From positions 23,080 to 87,079 of the forward strand of contig NZ_QKYK01000026.1 in the NCBI RefSeq assembly GCF_003426815.1: DNA of 64,000 bases, given 5' to 3'. The position numbers were made by a program, and so were the translations under genes. Below, piece by piece: positions 7,536-15,171 of the stretch. A model generated the notes under the pieces. That model saw only the letters and a program-made list of their open reading frames with translations. It was not told the origin of the DNA and ran no database searches. The DNA comes from Desertimonas flava. Lineage in GTDB: Bacteria; Actinomycetota; Acidimicrobiia; Acidimicrobiales; Ilumatobacteraceae. Positions within the stretch are counted from its first letter, which is position 1; each line of letters starts with the position of its first letter.

Positions 7536-9746
7536 ATGAAGAGCGTGGCGACGCTTCTCGGACTCGACCACGGCGGCGAGCGCTACGCCTACGTCGCGCA
7601 GGCGGGCGCTCGCGGCCCGGTGTCGGCGTCGCGCGCCGCCGACCGCTGGGTCGCCACGACGTGCGGCTACTGCTCGGTCGGCTGCGGGATGCTCGTCGGG
7701 GTGCGCGACGGCCGGGCCGTCGCCGTCGAGGGGGACGCCCGCCATCCCGTCAACCGCGGGCGCCTGTGCCCCAAGGGCCTCTCCGAGCACCACATGCTCG
7801 ATGTCGACGGGCGCTTGACCACTCCGTTCGTCGATGGCCGTCCGGCGCGTTGGGACGCCGCGCTCGACCGCACCGTCGAAGGCTTCAAGCGGCTCATCGA
7901 CGAGCACGGGCCGGGCTCGGTGGCCATGCTGTCGACCGGGCAGCTGGTGACCGAGGAGTTCTACACGCTCGGCAAGCTGGTGCGGCTGGGGATGGGGCTG
8001 CGCCACTACGACGGCAACACCACGCTGTGCATGGCCAGTGCCGTGGCCGGCTACAAGCAGAGCTTCGGCACGGACGGTCCGCCCGGGTGCTACGAGGACT
8101 TCGAGCTGGCCGATGTCGTCGTGCTCTGGGGTGCCAACATCGCCGACAACCACCCGTTGCTCGCGCCGCGAGTGCTCAACGGCGAGGGCCGGGTGATCGT
8201 CATCGACCCGCGGGTGACGAAGACGGCGATGATCGCCGACGTCCACCTGCCGGTGCGCCCGCGCGGCGACGTCGCCCTCCTCAACGGCATCATCCGGGTG
8301 CTGCTCGACGAAGGACTCGCCGACGCCGGCGCCCTGCAGCGCACCGCCGACGGCGTTCCGGCCCTGCTCGCCCAGCTCGATTCGTGGACGGTCGAGCGAG
8401 CAGCCGCCGAGAGCGGCATCGACGTCGACACCCTCGTATCGACGGCGAGGGAGATCGGCCGGGCCGAGCGCTGTGTGTTCGCCTGGACGATGGGCGTCAA
8501 CCACTCGGTGCAGGGCACACAGACCGTCACCCTGCTCAACACGCTGGCGCTGCTCACCGGCAACGTCGGACGGCCGGGAGCCGCACCGTTCTCGATCACC
8601 GGGCAGAGCAACGCGATGGGCACGCGCGAGACCGGGTTCACAGCGTCGATGCCCGGCTATCGCGCCTACGACGACCCGCGGGCTCGCGACGAGCTGGCGG
8701 CGCTGTGGGGCGTCTCGCCGGACCGCCTGCCCCGCGAGCGAGGCCACGCCTACCCGGACATCATCGACGGCGTCGTCGCCGGCGAGATCAAAGGATTGTG
8801 GATCATCGCCACCAACCCGATCGTCTCCTATCCCGATCGCGAGGTGCTCGAGCGGGCGCTGCGCGGCCTCGAGCTGTTGGTGGTCCAGGACGGTTTCGAC
8901 ACTCCGACCACACGGCTCGCCGACGTGGTGCTGCCGGCGGGGATCTGGGGCGAGAAGGACGGCACGTTCACCAACAGCGAACGACGGGTCTCGCGGGTCC
9001 GCGCCGCCGTGTCGCCGCCGGGCGAGGCCTGCGCCGACTTCGGCATCTTCCTGGCGATGGCCGAGCGCTGGGGCTGTGCCGACGAGCTGTTCGCCGGCTG
9101 GACCGAACCGCGCGACGCGTTCGAGGAGTGGCGCCGCGTGTCGGCTGGGCGGCCGTGCGACTACAGCGGCATCACCTACGAGCGGATCGACGCCGCCGGC
9201 GGGGTGCAGTGGCCGTGCCCCGAGGGCGCCGACGTCCCCGTCGGCGGAACGGCCCGCCTCTACACGGACGGGCGCTACAACCGGCCCGGCGGGCGCGCCG
9301 CGGTCTTCGCCGTGGAGCCCGTGCCGATCAGCGACGCGCCGCGCGCCGACTTCCCGCTCCTGCTCAACACGGGCCGGACCGTCGAGCACTGGCACACCCG
9401 GACGAAGACGGGACGGATCCCGATCCTCGAGGGGCTCGCTCCGGAGGCCTGGGTGGAGATCCACCCCGACGACGCCGCCGATCTCGGCGTCGGTTCCGGC
9501 GACATCGTGCGGGTCGAATCGTCACGAGGTGCGATCGACCGGATCCGCGCCCGTGTGACCTCCATCGTGCGGCGGGGCGAGGTGTTCGTCCCGTTCCACT
9601 GGGACGAGGCGTGCGCCAACCGCCTCACGGTCGCCGAGTTCGACCCGATCAGTCGCGAACCGAACTACAAGCAGTGCGCCGTCAAGGTGACGGCGGTGAC
9701 GCCCGCTCGGCGGCGCCGCCCGGGACGCACACGGGTGCGCCGGTGA
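7536..9746 (+). CDS. nasC: Molybdopterin nitrate reductase, assimilatory type, catalytic subunit
   Basis: 736 residues. N-terminal [4Fe-4S] site CGYCSVGCGM...CPKG (about residues 46-80), bis-MGD oxidoreductase domains, and the region TTLCMASAVAGYK whose Cys is the expected Mo ligand, followed by FGTDGPPGCYEDFELAD typical of NasA/NarB. The C-terminal molydopterin-binding domain ends with NYKQCAVKV. There is no twin-arginine signal, so it is cytoplasmic. There is no C-terminal BFD domain, unlike proteobacterial NasA, which fits an external electron donor such as the fused DmsBC protein just upstream. SD-like GGGGGA precedes ATG 7536. nasC versus narB naming is arbitrary. Confidence 0.88.
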   Translation: MKSVATLLGLDHGGERYAYVAQAGARGPVSASRAADRWVATTCGYCSVGCGMLVGVRDGRAVAVEGDARHPVNRGRLCPKGLSEHHMLDVDGRLTTPFVDGRPARWDAALDRTVEGFKRLIDEHGPGSVAMLSTGQLVTEEFYTLGKLVRLGMGLRHYDGNTTLCMASAVAGYKQSFGTDGPPGCYEDFELADVVVLWGANIADNHPLLAPRVLNGEGRVIVIDPRVTKTAMIADVHLPVRPRGDVALLNGIIRVLLDEGLADAGALQRTADGVPALLAQLDSWTVERAAAESGIDVDTLVSTAREIGRAERCVFAWTMGVNHSVQGTQTVTLLNTLALLTGNVGRPGAAPFSITGQSNAMGTRETGFTASMPGYRAYDDPRARDELAALWGVSPDRLPRERGHAYPDIIDGVVAGEIKGLWIIATNPIVSYPDREVLERALRGLELLVVQDGFDTPTTRLADVVLPAGIWGEKDGTFTNSERRVSRVRAAVSPPGEACADFGIFLAMAERWGCADELFAGWTEPRDAFEEWRRVSAGRPCDYSGITYERIDAAGGVQWPCPEGADVPVGGTARLYTDGRYNRPGGRAAVFAVEPVPISDAPRADFPLLLNTGRTVEHWHTRTKTGRIPILEGLAPEAWVEIHPDDAADLGVGSGDIVRVESSRGAIDRIRARVTSIVRRGEVFVPFHWDEACANRLTVAEFDPISREPNYKQCAVKVTAVTPARRRRPGRTRVRR

Positions 9747-9780
9747 GCGGCGATCGTCACGGCCCGTGGAACGTCGACGG

Positions 9781-10617
9781 TCAGGACCCCGTGGAATCCA
9801 CGGGGCGGGGGACCGCGTACCGGACGACGATGCGCGGCTGCGACACGACCGGCGTCGCCACCGCGGCGCGGCGCCAACGCTCGGCGGGGTCCTGCCGGTA
9901 GAAGCCGGCGAGCACGTCGTACAGGTCCGGCTTCTCGGTCTGCAGCTCGATCGGCCTGGTGAAGAACGTCTCGGTCGCCACGGCGAAGAATTCGGCGGCG
10001 TTGGTCCCGGCGTAGTCGCGCAGGATGCGCCCACCCGTTCCCTCGCGCACCGCCTCGAAGTGGTTGGTGCACACCTTCACCCAGCGCGGCACCGCCTCGT
10101 CGTCGAGCCGCGGCGTGCCGTCGAGCGTTCCGTCGAGCATGTCGAGCTTGTGGGCGAACTCGTGCAGCACGACGTCTCGCCCCCAGCGAGGCTGGGCGGC
10201 CTCACGGCGGGCGGCGGCCCACGACACCATCAACGGCCCGTCGTCGTGGTGCGCTTCGCCGTCGATCACGCCGGGGTACCGCGTGACGATGCCGCGCCCT
10301 CCGCTCAGCGTCGGTGCCCGGTCCATCGCGCCGGCCCGTACCACGACCGCCCCGACCTCGTCGTACCACGACTCGCCGAGCTCGAGCACCAGCAACGAGG
10401 CGTGCGCCGACACGAGGGTGCGCACCTCGTCGGTGAGCTCGAAGTCGCGGGCGGCCTCCCAGCGCCGTTCCCTGAGCAGCCAGTCGGCGAGCTCCCCGAG
10501 TCGGTCCCGCTCGCCGGGGTCGAGGAGGCGCCAATGCACCGACCGGGCGTCGAGGATCGAGCGCCACGCGTCGGGAAGCCCGGCGCGTTCGGCTCGCTTG
10601 CGTCGCCCGAACATCAC
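9781..10617 (-). CDS. mtfA: MtfA-like zinc-dependent peptidase
   Basis: 278 residues, close to the usual MtfA length. It has the zinc motif HEFAH at 152-156 followed by KLDMLDG, and the downstream glutamate region AEFFAVATETFF, both typical of the MtfA/peptidase M90 family. In enterobacteria MtfA binds the glucose regulator Mlc and has aminopeptidase activity. No Mlc is seen here, so the role is open. The start is GTG 10617 or the adjoining ATG 10614. It is convergent with the nitrate block and probably independent of it. Confidence 0.85.
   Translation of the reverse strand: MMFGRRKRAERAGLPDAWRSILDARSVHWRLLDPGERDRLGELADWLLRERRWEAARDFELTDEVRTLVSAHASLLVLELGESWYDEVGAVVVRAGAMDRAPTLSGGRGIVTRYPGVIDGEAHHDDGPLMVSWAAARREAAQPRWGRDVVLHEFAHKLDMLDGTLDGTPRLDDEAVPRWVKVCTNHFEAVREGTGGRILRDYAGTNAAEFFAVATETFFTRPIELQTEKPDLYDVLAGFYRQDPAERWRRAAVATPVVSQPRIVVRYAVPRPVDSTGS
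9787..9805. terminator. Palindrome at convergent gene ends
   Basis: Nine-base arms CCCCGTGGA and TCCACGGGG around one A. It lies in the last codons of the MtfA-like gene, 40 bp after the nitrate reductase stop. No T-run follows. It may help end transcription from either side. The actual hairpin loop would have to open several pairs. Confidence 0.35.
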
Positions 10618-10648
10618 CAGCAGTCAATCAGCGCCGGCCGGCGAACGC

Positions 10649-10681
10649 GGTAACAGATGGTGCCAGGCACCATCTGTTACC
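10649..10681. repeat. 33-bp palindrome with GGTGCC-N-GGCACC core (copy 1)
   Basis: Perfect 16-base arms around a single A, in the gap between the end of the aminotransferase gene and the start of the MtfA gene (both minus strand). The central 13 bases are shared with palindromes at 30407-30439 and 37382-37418, while the outer arms differ in sequence yet stay self-complementary. It may be a terminator hairpin or a REP-like mobile palindrome. Confidence 0.7.
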
Positions 10682-10699
10682 AGCGCCGGTCAGTTGAAG

Positions 10700-12100
10700 T
10701 CAGCTGGTGACGAACTCGTCGGCGACGGCGAGGGCTTCGTCGATGATGGCCAGGCCGGCGCGCATGTCGTCGTCGCTGATCGTGAGCGGCGGCACCACGT
10801 GCGTGCGGTTGAAGTGCGTGAACGGCCACAGCCCGCGCTGCTTGCAGGCCGCGGCGAACTTCGCCATCGGGGCGTTCGCCTCGCCGGAGGCATTGAACGG
10901 GACGAGGGGCTCACGGGTCTCGCGGTTGCGCACGAGCTCGATGGCCCAGAACACGCCGAGGCCGCGCACGTCGCCGACCGAGGGGTGCTTGGCCGCGAGC
11001 TCGGCGAGCGCCGGGCCGACGATGTCGTCGCCGAGGTGGCGGGCGTGCTCGATGATGCCCTCCTCCTTGAAGATGTTGATGCTGGCGACGGCAGAGGCGC
11101 AGGCGAGGGGATGGCCCGAGTAGGTGAGCCCGCCCTGGTAGGCGCGGGTGGCGAAGGACTCGGCGATCGCCTCGCTGATCACGACACCCCCGAGGGGGAT
11201 GTACCCGGAGTTGACCCCCTTGGCGAAGCAGATCAGGTCGGGCGTGATGCCCCAGCGGTCGACGGCGAACCACTCGCCGCAGCGCCCGAAGCCGGACATC
11301 ACCTCGTCGGCGACCATCACGATGCCGTGCTCGTCGCACAAGGCGCGGACGCCGGCGAGGTAGCCGTCGGGCGGCACGAGGATGCCGTTCGTGCCGACGA
11401 CCGTCTCGAGCACGATCGCGGCGATCGTGCTCGGTCCCTCCATGGCGATGACGTCGGCGAGGTGGGCGAGCGCGCGCTCGGACTCCTCGGCCTCGGTCGA
11501 GGAGTGGAACGCCGAGCGATACGGGTAGGGGCCCCAGAACTTGACGACCCCGGGAATGCCTGGCTCGCTGCCCCATCGCCGCGGATCGCCGGTGAGGGTG
11601 ATCGACCCGGCTGTCGAGCCGTGATAGCTGCGGTACATCGTGAGGATCTTGTGACGGCCGGTGTGGCCACGGGCCAGACGGATGGCGTTCTCGGTGGCCT
11701 CGGCGCCCCCGTTGGTGAAGAACACCTTGTCGAGATCGCCCGGTGCCAACTCGGCGATCAGCCGCGCCGCCTCGCTGCGGGCGTCGTTGGCGTGGATCGG
11801 CGCGACCGTGCACAGCTTGTCGGCCTGCTCCTTGATCGCCGCGACCAGCTTCGGGTGCTGATGGCCGATGTTGACGTTGACGAGCTGGCTCGAGAAGTCG
11901 AGATAGGTGGTGCCGGACTCGTCCCAGAACCGCGCGCCCGAGGCGCCGGCGATGACGACGGGGTCGAGGGCGGCCTGCGCCGACCACGAATGGAAGACGT
12001 GGGCCCGGTCGTCGCGATAGGCGGCCGATCGCTCGGGGGTGGCCGGCGCGGTGGCGGGTGAGCTGTCCGTGGCTGTCACGACGACGATGGTATTCGACAT
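10700..12100 (-). CDS. Class III (omega) aminotransferase, PLP-dependent
   Basis: 466 residues. Family motifs: FTNGGAEATENAIRLAR (phosphate-binding loop), YRSYHGSTAGS, the Asp-containing VMVADEVMSGFGR and the PLP lysine in LICFAKGVNSGYIPLGG. Proteins with this pattern are annotated as taurine-pyruvate or other omega-amino-acid:pyruvate aminotransferases. The amine donor cannot be fixed from sequence. It is divergent from a dienelactone hydrolase, with a palindromic site between them that could control both. Confidence 0.85.
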   Translation of the reverse strand: MSNTIVVVTATDSSPATAPATPERSAAYRDDRAHVFHSWSAQAALDPVVIAGASGARFWDESGTTYLDFSSQLVNVNIGHQHPKLVAAIKEQADKLCTVAPIHANDARSEAARLIAELAPGDLDKVFFTNGGAEATENAIRLARGHTGRHKILTMYRSYHGSTAGSITLTGDPRRWGSEPGIPGVVKFWGPYPYRSAFHSSTEAEESERALAHLADVIAMEGPSTIAAIVLETVVGTNGILVPPDGYLAGVRALCDEHGIVMVADEVMSGFGRCGEWFAVDRWGITPDLICFAKGVNSGYIPLGGVVISEAIAESFATRAYQGGLTYSGHPLACASAVASINIFKEEGIIEHARHLGDDIVGPALAELAAKHPSVGDVRGLGVFWAIELVRNRETREPLVPFNASGEANAPMAKFAAACKQRGLWPFTHFNRTHVVPPLTISDDDMRAGLAIIDEALAVADEFVTS

Positions 12101-12120
12101 TGCCGCGGGTGAACAGAAGA

Positions 12121-12153
12121 CTCTTTGTTACCGGACAAAGAGCCCTCTACGGT
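12121..12153 (+). promoter_or_regulatory. Promoter of the dienelactone hydrolase gene with overlapping palindromic operator
   Basis: A perfect inverted repeat CTCTTTGT-6-ACAAAGAG (12121-12142) covers the -35-like TTGTTA (12125-12130) and most of a 17-bp spacer to the -10-like TACGGT (12148-12153). The ATG follows 7 nt later, which suggests a leaderless mRNA. A repressor bound here would block RNA polymerase. It lies between two divergent genes. Confidence 0.5.
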
Positions 12154-12160
12154 GACCCGA

Positions 12161-12847
12161 ATGGGAGATCACGTCACGCTGACGAGCGACGGAGGACAGA
12201 CCGACGGATCGGTTCCGGGGTACTTCAGCGGCGGGGGAGGACCCGGCGTCGTCGTCATCCACGAGTGGTGGGGGCTCACGCCGCACATCCTCGACGTGGT
12301 CGAGCGGTTCGCCGCAGCCGGCTTCACCGCGATCGCCCCCGACCTGTATCACGGGCGCACCGCCACCGACGAGCACGAAGCGGCGTCCCTCGCCGGCGCT
12401 CTCGACAGCACGCGTGTCCTTGACGACCTCGGCCTCGCCGTCGACCACCTCGTCGAGGTCACCGGCACCCGCCGCGTGGGAGTCGTCGGATACTGCCTCG
12501 GCGGGGGATTGGCCCTCGCCCTGGGCGCGGCGCGGCCCGACGCCGTGGTCGCCGTGGCCCCGTACTACGGGCTGCCGCCCGAGGGCATGGCGGTCGACCT
12601 GTCCCAGATCGAGGCCACGGTGGTCGGCGAGTTCGCCGAACTCGACCCGTGGTATCCGCCGGCGGCGGCCAGCGCCCTCCAGGAGTCTCTGCGCGCCGCT
12701 GGTCGCGACGCGACGATCAACGTGCACCGTGGTGCCGGCCACGCCTTCTTCAACGACGCCCGCCACGACACGTACGCGGTCGAGCCGGCGCTCGAGGCGT
12801 GGGAGCGGACCCTGGCGTTGTTCCGCGACCAGCTCGGTGACGGTTGA
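12161..12847 (+). CDS. Dienelactone hydrolase family protein
   Basis: 228 residues from ATG 12161. Alpha/beta hydrolase of the DLH family with nucleophile Cys in GYCLGGGLAL, and the late motif GAGHAFFND holding the catalytic His. The N-terminal VVVIHEWWGLTPHI is also typical. DLH enzymes open lactone rings in chlorocatechol breakdown, but many family members act on other esters. A TTG start 36 bp upstream is possible, but it would overlap the promoter and operator, so the leaderless ATG is preferred. Confidence 0.85.
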   Translation: MGDHVTLTSDGGQTDGSVPGYFSGGGGPGVVVIHEWWGLTPHILDVVERFAAAGFTAIAPDLYHGRTATDEHEAASLAGALDSTRVLDDLGLAVDHLVEVTGTRRVGVVGYCLGGGLALALGAARPDAVVAVAPYYGLPPEGMAVDLSQIEATVVGEFAELDPWYPPAAASALQESLRAAGRDATINVHRGAGHAFFNDARHDTYAVEPALEAWERTLALFRDQLGDG

Positions 12848-12902
12848 CCGACACGCGAATATGACGCCGTCCGCGCTCCGGCGACCACTAGGTTCGCCGC
12901 GT

Positions 12903-13676
12903 ATGCGTACCGCCTTCACCCTCCGCACGTCGCTCGCCGCCGCCGCCCTCGTCGCCGGTGGGCTCCTCGCCACGGCGGGCGCCGCCTCCGCTGCGCCTCC
13001 TACCGAGCCCCCCACCCAGCCCATCGAGATCGATCTCCAGCAGATCATGGAGACGCTCACGCCCGAGCAGATCGCCTGCATCGCTCAGGCCGGCGCCGAT
13101 CTCGCCGCCGATCCCAATTCGGCAGTCCAGGTGCTCACCGACTGTGGCGTCTCGCTGGACCAGCTGGCGACACTCGTGCCCGGCGGCGAGTCGCTCGACC
13201 CGGCCGTGTCGAGCGAGGTCGGCTCGGATGACGGCACGGTCGACCCGGCAGCCGTCGCCGCGGTCCTGGCCGCCGCCGGCCTCGACGCCACCGACCTCAC
13301 CTGCATCGGTGCCGGTCTCGACGCCGCCGTCACCGGCGACGACGCCGAGGCGCTGACCATCCTGCAGGGCTGTGGCATCAGTCTCGCCGAGGTCCTTCAG
13401 GGTCTCGTGGCCGCCGGTGCGTCCGCGCCCGTTCCCGCGGTCGACACGCCCGCCACGCCCGCCTCGACGGTGGCCGGTGTCCCGGCCGACGACGCCATCA
13501 ACAACATGGTGACGGACATGCTCGCGAGCATGGGTATCGAGCTGTCGCCCGATCAGATCGCGTGCTTCACCAACGCGGTCACGACCGGCGGGATCAACTC
13601 CTCTGACACTGGCGCAGTGATGACCCTCTTGTCGGAATGCGGCATCAGCCTCACCGACATGATGCCGTCCGGCTGA
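12903..13676 (+). CDS. Secreted protein with three Cys-pair repeats, unknown function
   Basis: 257 residues. A clear Sec signal peptide ends near AASA-APPTE (about residue 29). The mature part has three related units, near residues 51-90, 126-165 and 213-255. Each begins with L(T/S/D)P-like residues and a Cys (EQIACIAQAG, TDLTCIGAGL, DQIACFTNAV) and ends in CGVSL or CGISL, with 22-25 residues between the two cysteines. A disulfide in each unit is likely. I do not recognise a named family. -10-like TAGGTT (12889-12894) lies 8 nt before the ATG, so translation is probably leaderless. Confidence 0.75.
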   Translation: MRTAFTLRTSLAAAALVAGGLLATAGAASAAPPTEPPTQPIEIDLQQIMETLTPEQIACIAQAGADLAADPNSAVQVLTDCGVSLDQLATLVPGGESLDPAVSSEVGSDDGTVDPAAVAAVLAAAGLDATDLTCIGAGLDAAVTGDDAEALTILQGCGISLAEVLQGLVAAGASAPVPAVDTPATPASTVAGVPADDAINNMVTDMLASMGIELSPDQIACFTNAVTTGGINSSDTGAVMTLLSECGISLTDMMPSG

Positions 13677-13719
13677 GGCAGGCCAAGCGTGCAAAAACCG
13701 CGCAGAACAGTCATCGAAC

Positions 13720-13725
13720 GATAAT
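13720..13725 (+). promoter_or_regulatory. -10 element of a leaderless promoter
   Basis: GATAAT, 9 nt before the ATG of the acidic lipoprotein gene, close to the TATAAT consensus. Transcription would begin at or next to the start codon. No convincing -35 box was seen. Confidence 0.5.
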
Positions 13726-13734
13726 GTCTCGCCC

Positions 13735-13968
13735 ATGAAGAAGCTGATTGCCCTGTGCGCCGTTGGTGCGCTCGCCTTTGCCGCCTGTGGCGACGATGAC
13801 GACGACACCCCGGCTACCGAACCCGCTGCTGAGGCCACCGAAGCCGCCGCCGACGAGACCGAGGCTGCCGCCGAGGAGACCGACGCCGCTGCCGACGAGA
13901 CCGAGGCTGCCGCCGACGAGACCGAGGCTGCGGACGAGGACGCCGAGACCACCGAAGCCACGAGCTGA
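13735..13968 (+). CDS. Small acidic repeat lipoprotein
   Basis: 77 residues. MKKLIALCAVGALAFAAC is a lipoprotein signal with the lipobox Cys at 18. The mature part is almost only Ala, Asp, Glu and Thr. It is built from 7-residue units of the type ADETEAA, encoded by 21-bp tandem DNA repeats (about 13850-13930) that could vary in copy number. It would be a highly acidic chain tethered to the outer face of the membrane. No enzymatic domain is visible. Leaderless start. Confidence 0.7.
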   Translation: MKKLIALCAVGALAFAACGDDDDDTPATEPAAEATEAAADETEAAAEETDAAADETEAAADETEAADEDAETTEATS

Positions 13969-13974
13969 GTTTCT

Positions 13975-14035
13975 CACCCCCTTGTGGGGTGGGTGCCGGC
14001 TCACGCCGGCGAACAGGCGTCCCGACAAGGGACGC
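13975..14035 (+). ncRNA. Row of three hairpins after the lipoprotein gene (possible structured 3' UTR or sRNA)
   Basis: CACCCC/GGGGTG (13975-13991), GCCGGC/GCCGGC (13995-14010, loop TCAC) and GCGTCCC/GGGACGC (14017-14035) follow one another before a full intrinsic terminator. I recognise no known RNA family. It may just be a folded 3' UTR. Confidence 0.35.
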
Positions 14036-14050
14036 ACTGAGACTCCGGAC

Positions 14051-14106
14051 CAGACCGCCGTTGCCCTGGCAATCGCCCGGGCAAGGGCGGTCTGCCAGTT
14101 TTCTTT
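14051..14106 (+). terminator. Intrinsic terminator
   Basis: Sixteen-base arms 14051-14066 and 14079-14094 (one mismatch) with a 12-nt loop, followed by a T-rich tract TTTTCTTT (14099-14106). It would end transcripts from the lipoprotein gene and protect the converging cydAB operon. Confidence 0.8.
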
Positions 14107-14124
14107 CCGGGGACTCGAGGACGG

Positions 14125-15171
14125 TCAGCTCTCCGTGGAGCGGGGCTCCGGAATCGGGCCTTCCACGGGAGGATCGACGGCCCAGTCCCGCCGATTCACG
14201 AGGACGAACAGCCACAGCATCGCCGGTACCGCCGTCACCGCGGCGGCGGCGAACGTGACGACGAGCCCGACCTGGGTCGCCCGGGCACCCGCCGCATCCT
14301 CCAGCGTCAACGTGTCGGCCAGCAGGTCGGGATACTGGGCAACACCCCAGCCGATCACGATCGCCGCCACGGCGACGACCGTGGAGATCCTGGCGACCGC
14401 CCAGCGCCCGGCGCGCAGCAGCCAAAGACTCGTCGCACCCGCTGCCGCCGACACGATGAGCGCCGCCGCGCCGCGGCCCTGGAGGCGATCGGCCAGCGTG
14501 TCCGAGTCGATCCGGATCGGCACGATGGCGGCCACCGCCACGAACCCCGTGATCGCGCCGACGACGAGATTGCGGCGCCCCACCCAGGCGGCGAGGTGGT
14601 CGTCGCCGGCCCGCTGGGCGTCGGCGGCGAGGAACGACCCGGCGAGGAACGTGCACGTGAGCACGGCCAGGACACCGCCCACCCACGACGTCGGACCGGT
14701 CCAGCTGGTGACCAGGCTGCCGCTGCCGTCGGCAGGGACGCGGCCGCTGGCGATGCCTCCGGCGATCATGCCGAGGAAGAACGGCGTGATCAACGACGAC
14801 GTGGCGAACACCACGCCGTAGAGCCGCGCCCGCTCCCAAGACCCCGCGAACTTGCGGAAGGCGAAGCCCGCCCCGCGCAGGACGATGCCGAGGCCGACGA
14901 ACAGCCATGGCACGTACAACGTCGTGACGATGGCGCCGAAGCCCTCGGGGAACCCGGTCCAGAGGAAGACGAGCACGTAGATCAGCCACACGTGGTTAGC
15001 CTCCCAGACCGGCCCGATGCTGCGGTCGATCTGGTGTCGCAGCGCCGGCGCCTCGCGTCGATCGAGGGCGAGCAGGTCCCAGATCCCGCTGCCGAAGTCG
15101 GCGCCCCCGAACAGCGCGTAGCACAGCACACCGAGGAACAGCATCGCAGCGACGACGTCAACGAGGCTCAT
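14125..15171 (-). CDS. cydB: Cytochrome bd ubiquinol/menaquinol oxidase subunit II
   Basis: 348 residues from ATG 15171, with 8-9 membrane segments. The N-terminal part is typical of CydB (MLFLGVLCYALFGGADFGSGIWDLLA ...). Conserved IGPVWEANHVWLIYVLVFLWTGFPEGF follows. Together with CydA it forms a high-affinity quinol oxidase that reduces O2 to water without pumping protons. The start overlaps the end of cydA by 14 bp. No cydDC follows: the next gene downstream is convergent. Confidence 0.93.
   Translation of the reverse strand: MSLVDVVAAMLFLGVLCYALFGGADFGSGIWDLLALDRREAPALRHQIDRSIGPVWEANHVWLIYVLVFLWTGFPEGFGAIVTTLYVPWLFVGLGIVLRGAGFAFRKFAGSWERARLYGVVFATSSLITPFFLGMIAGGIASGRVPADGSGSLVTSWTGPTSWVGGVLAVLTCTFLAGSFLAADAQRAGDDHLAAWVGRRNLVVGAITGFVAVAAIVPIRIDSDTLADRLQGRGAAALIVSAAAGATSLWLLRAGRWAVARISTVVAVAAIVIGWGVAQYPDLLADTLTLEDAAGARATQVGLVVTFAAAAVTAVPAMLWLFVLVNRRDWAVDPPVEGPIPEPRSTES

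Noticed and set aside
13975..14106. Known riboswitch
   Set aside because: I compared it by memory with cobalamin, glycine, SAM, c-di-AMP and TPP patterns and saw no core motif. It also follows, rather than precedes, the gene on its strand.
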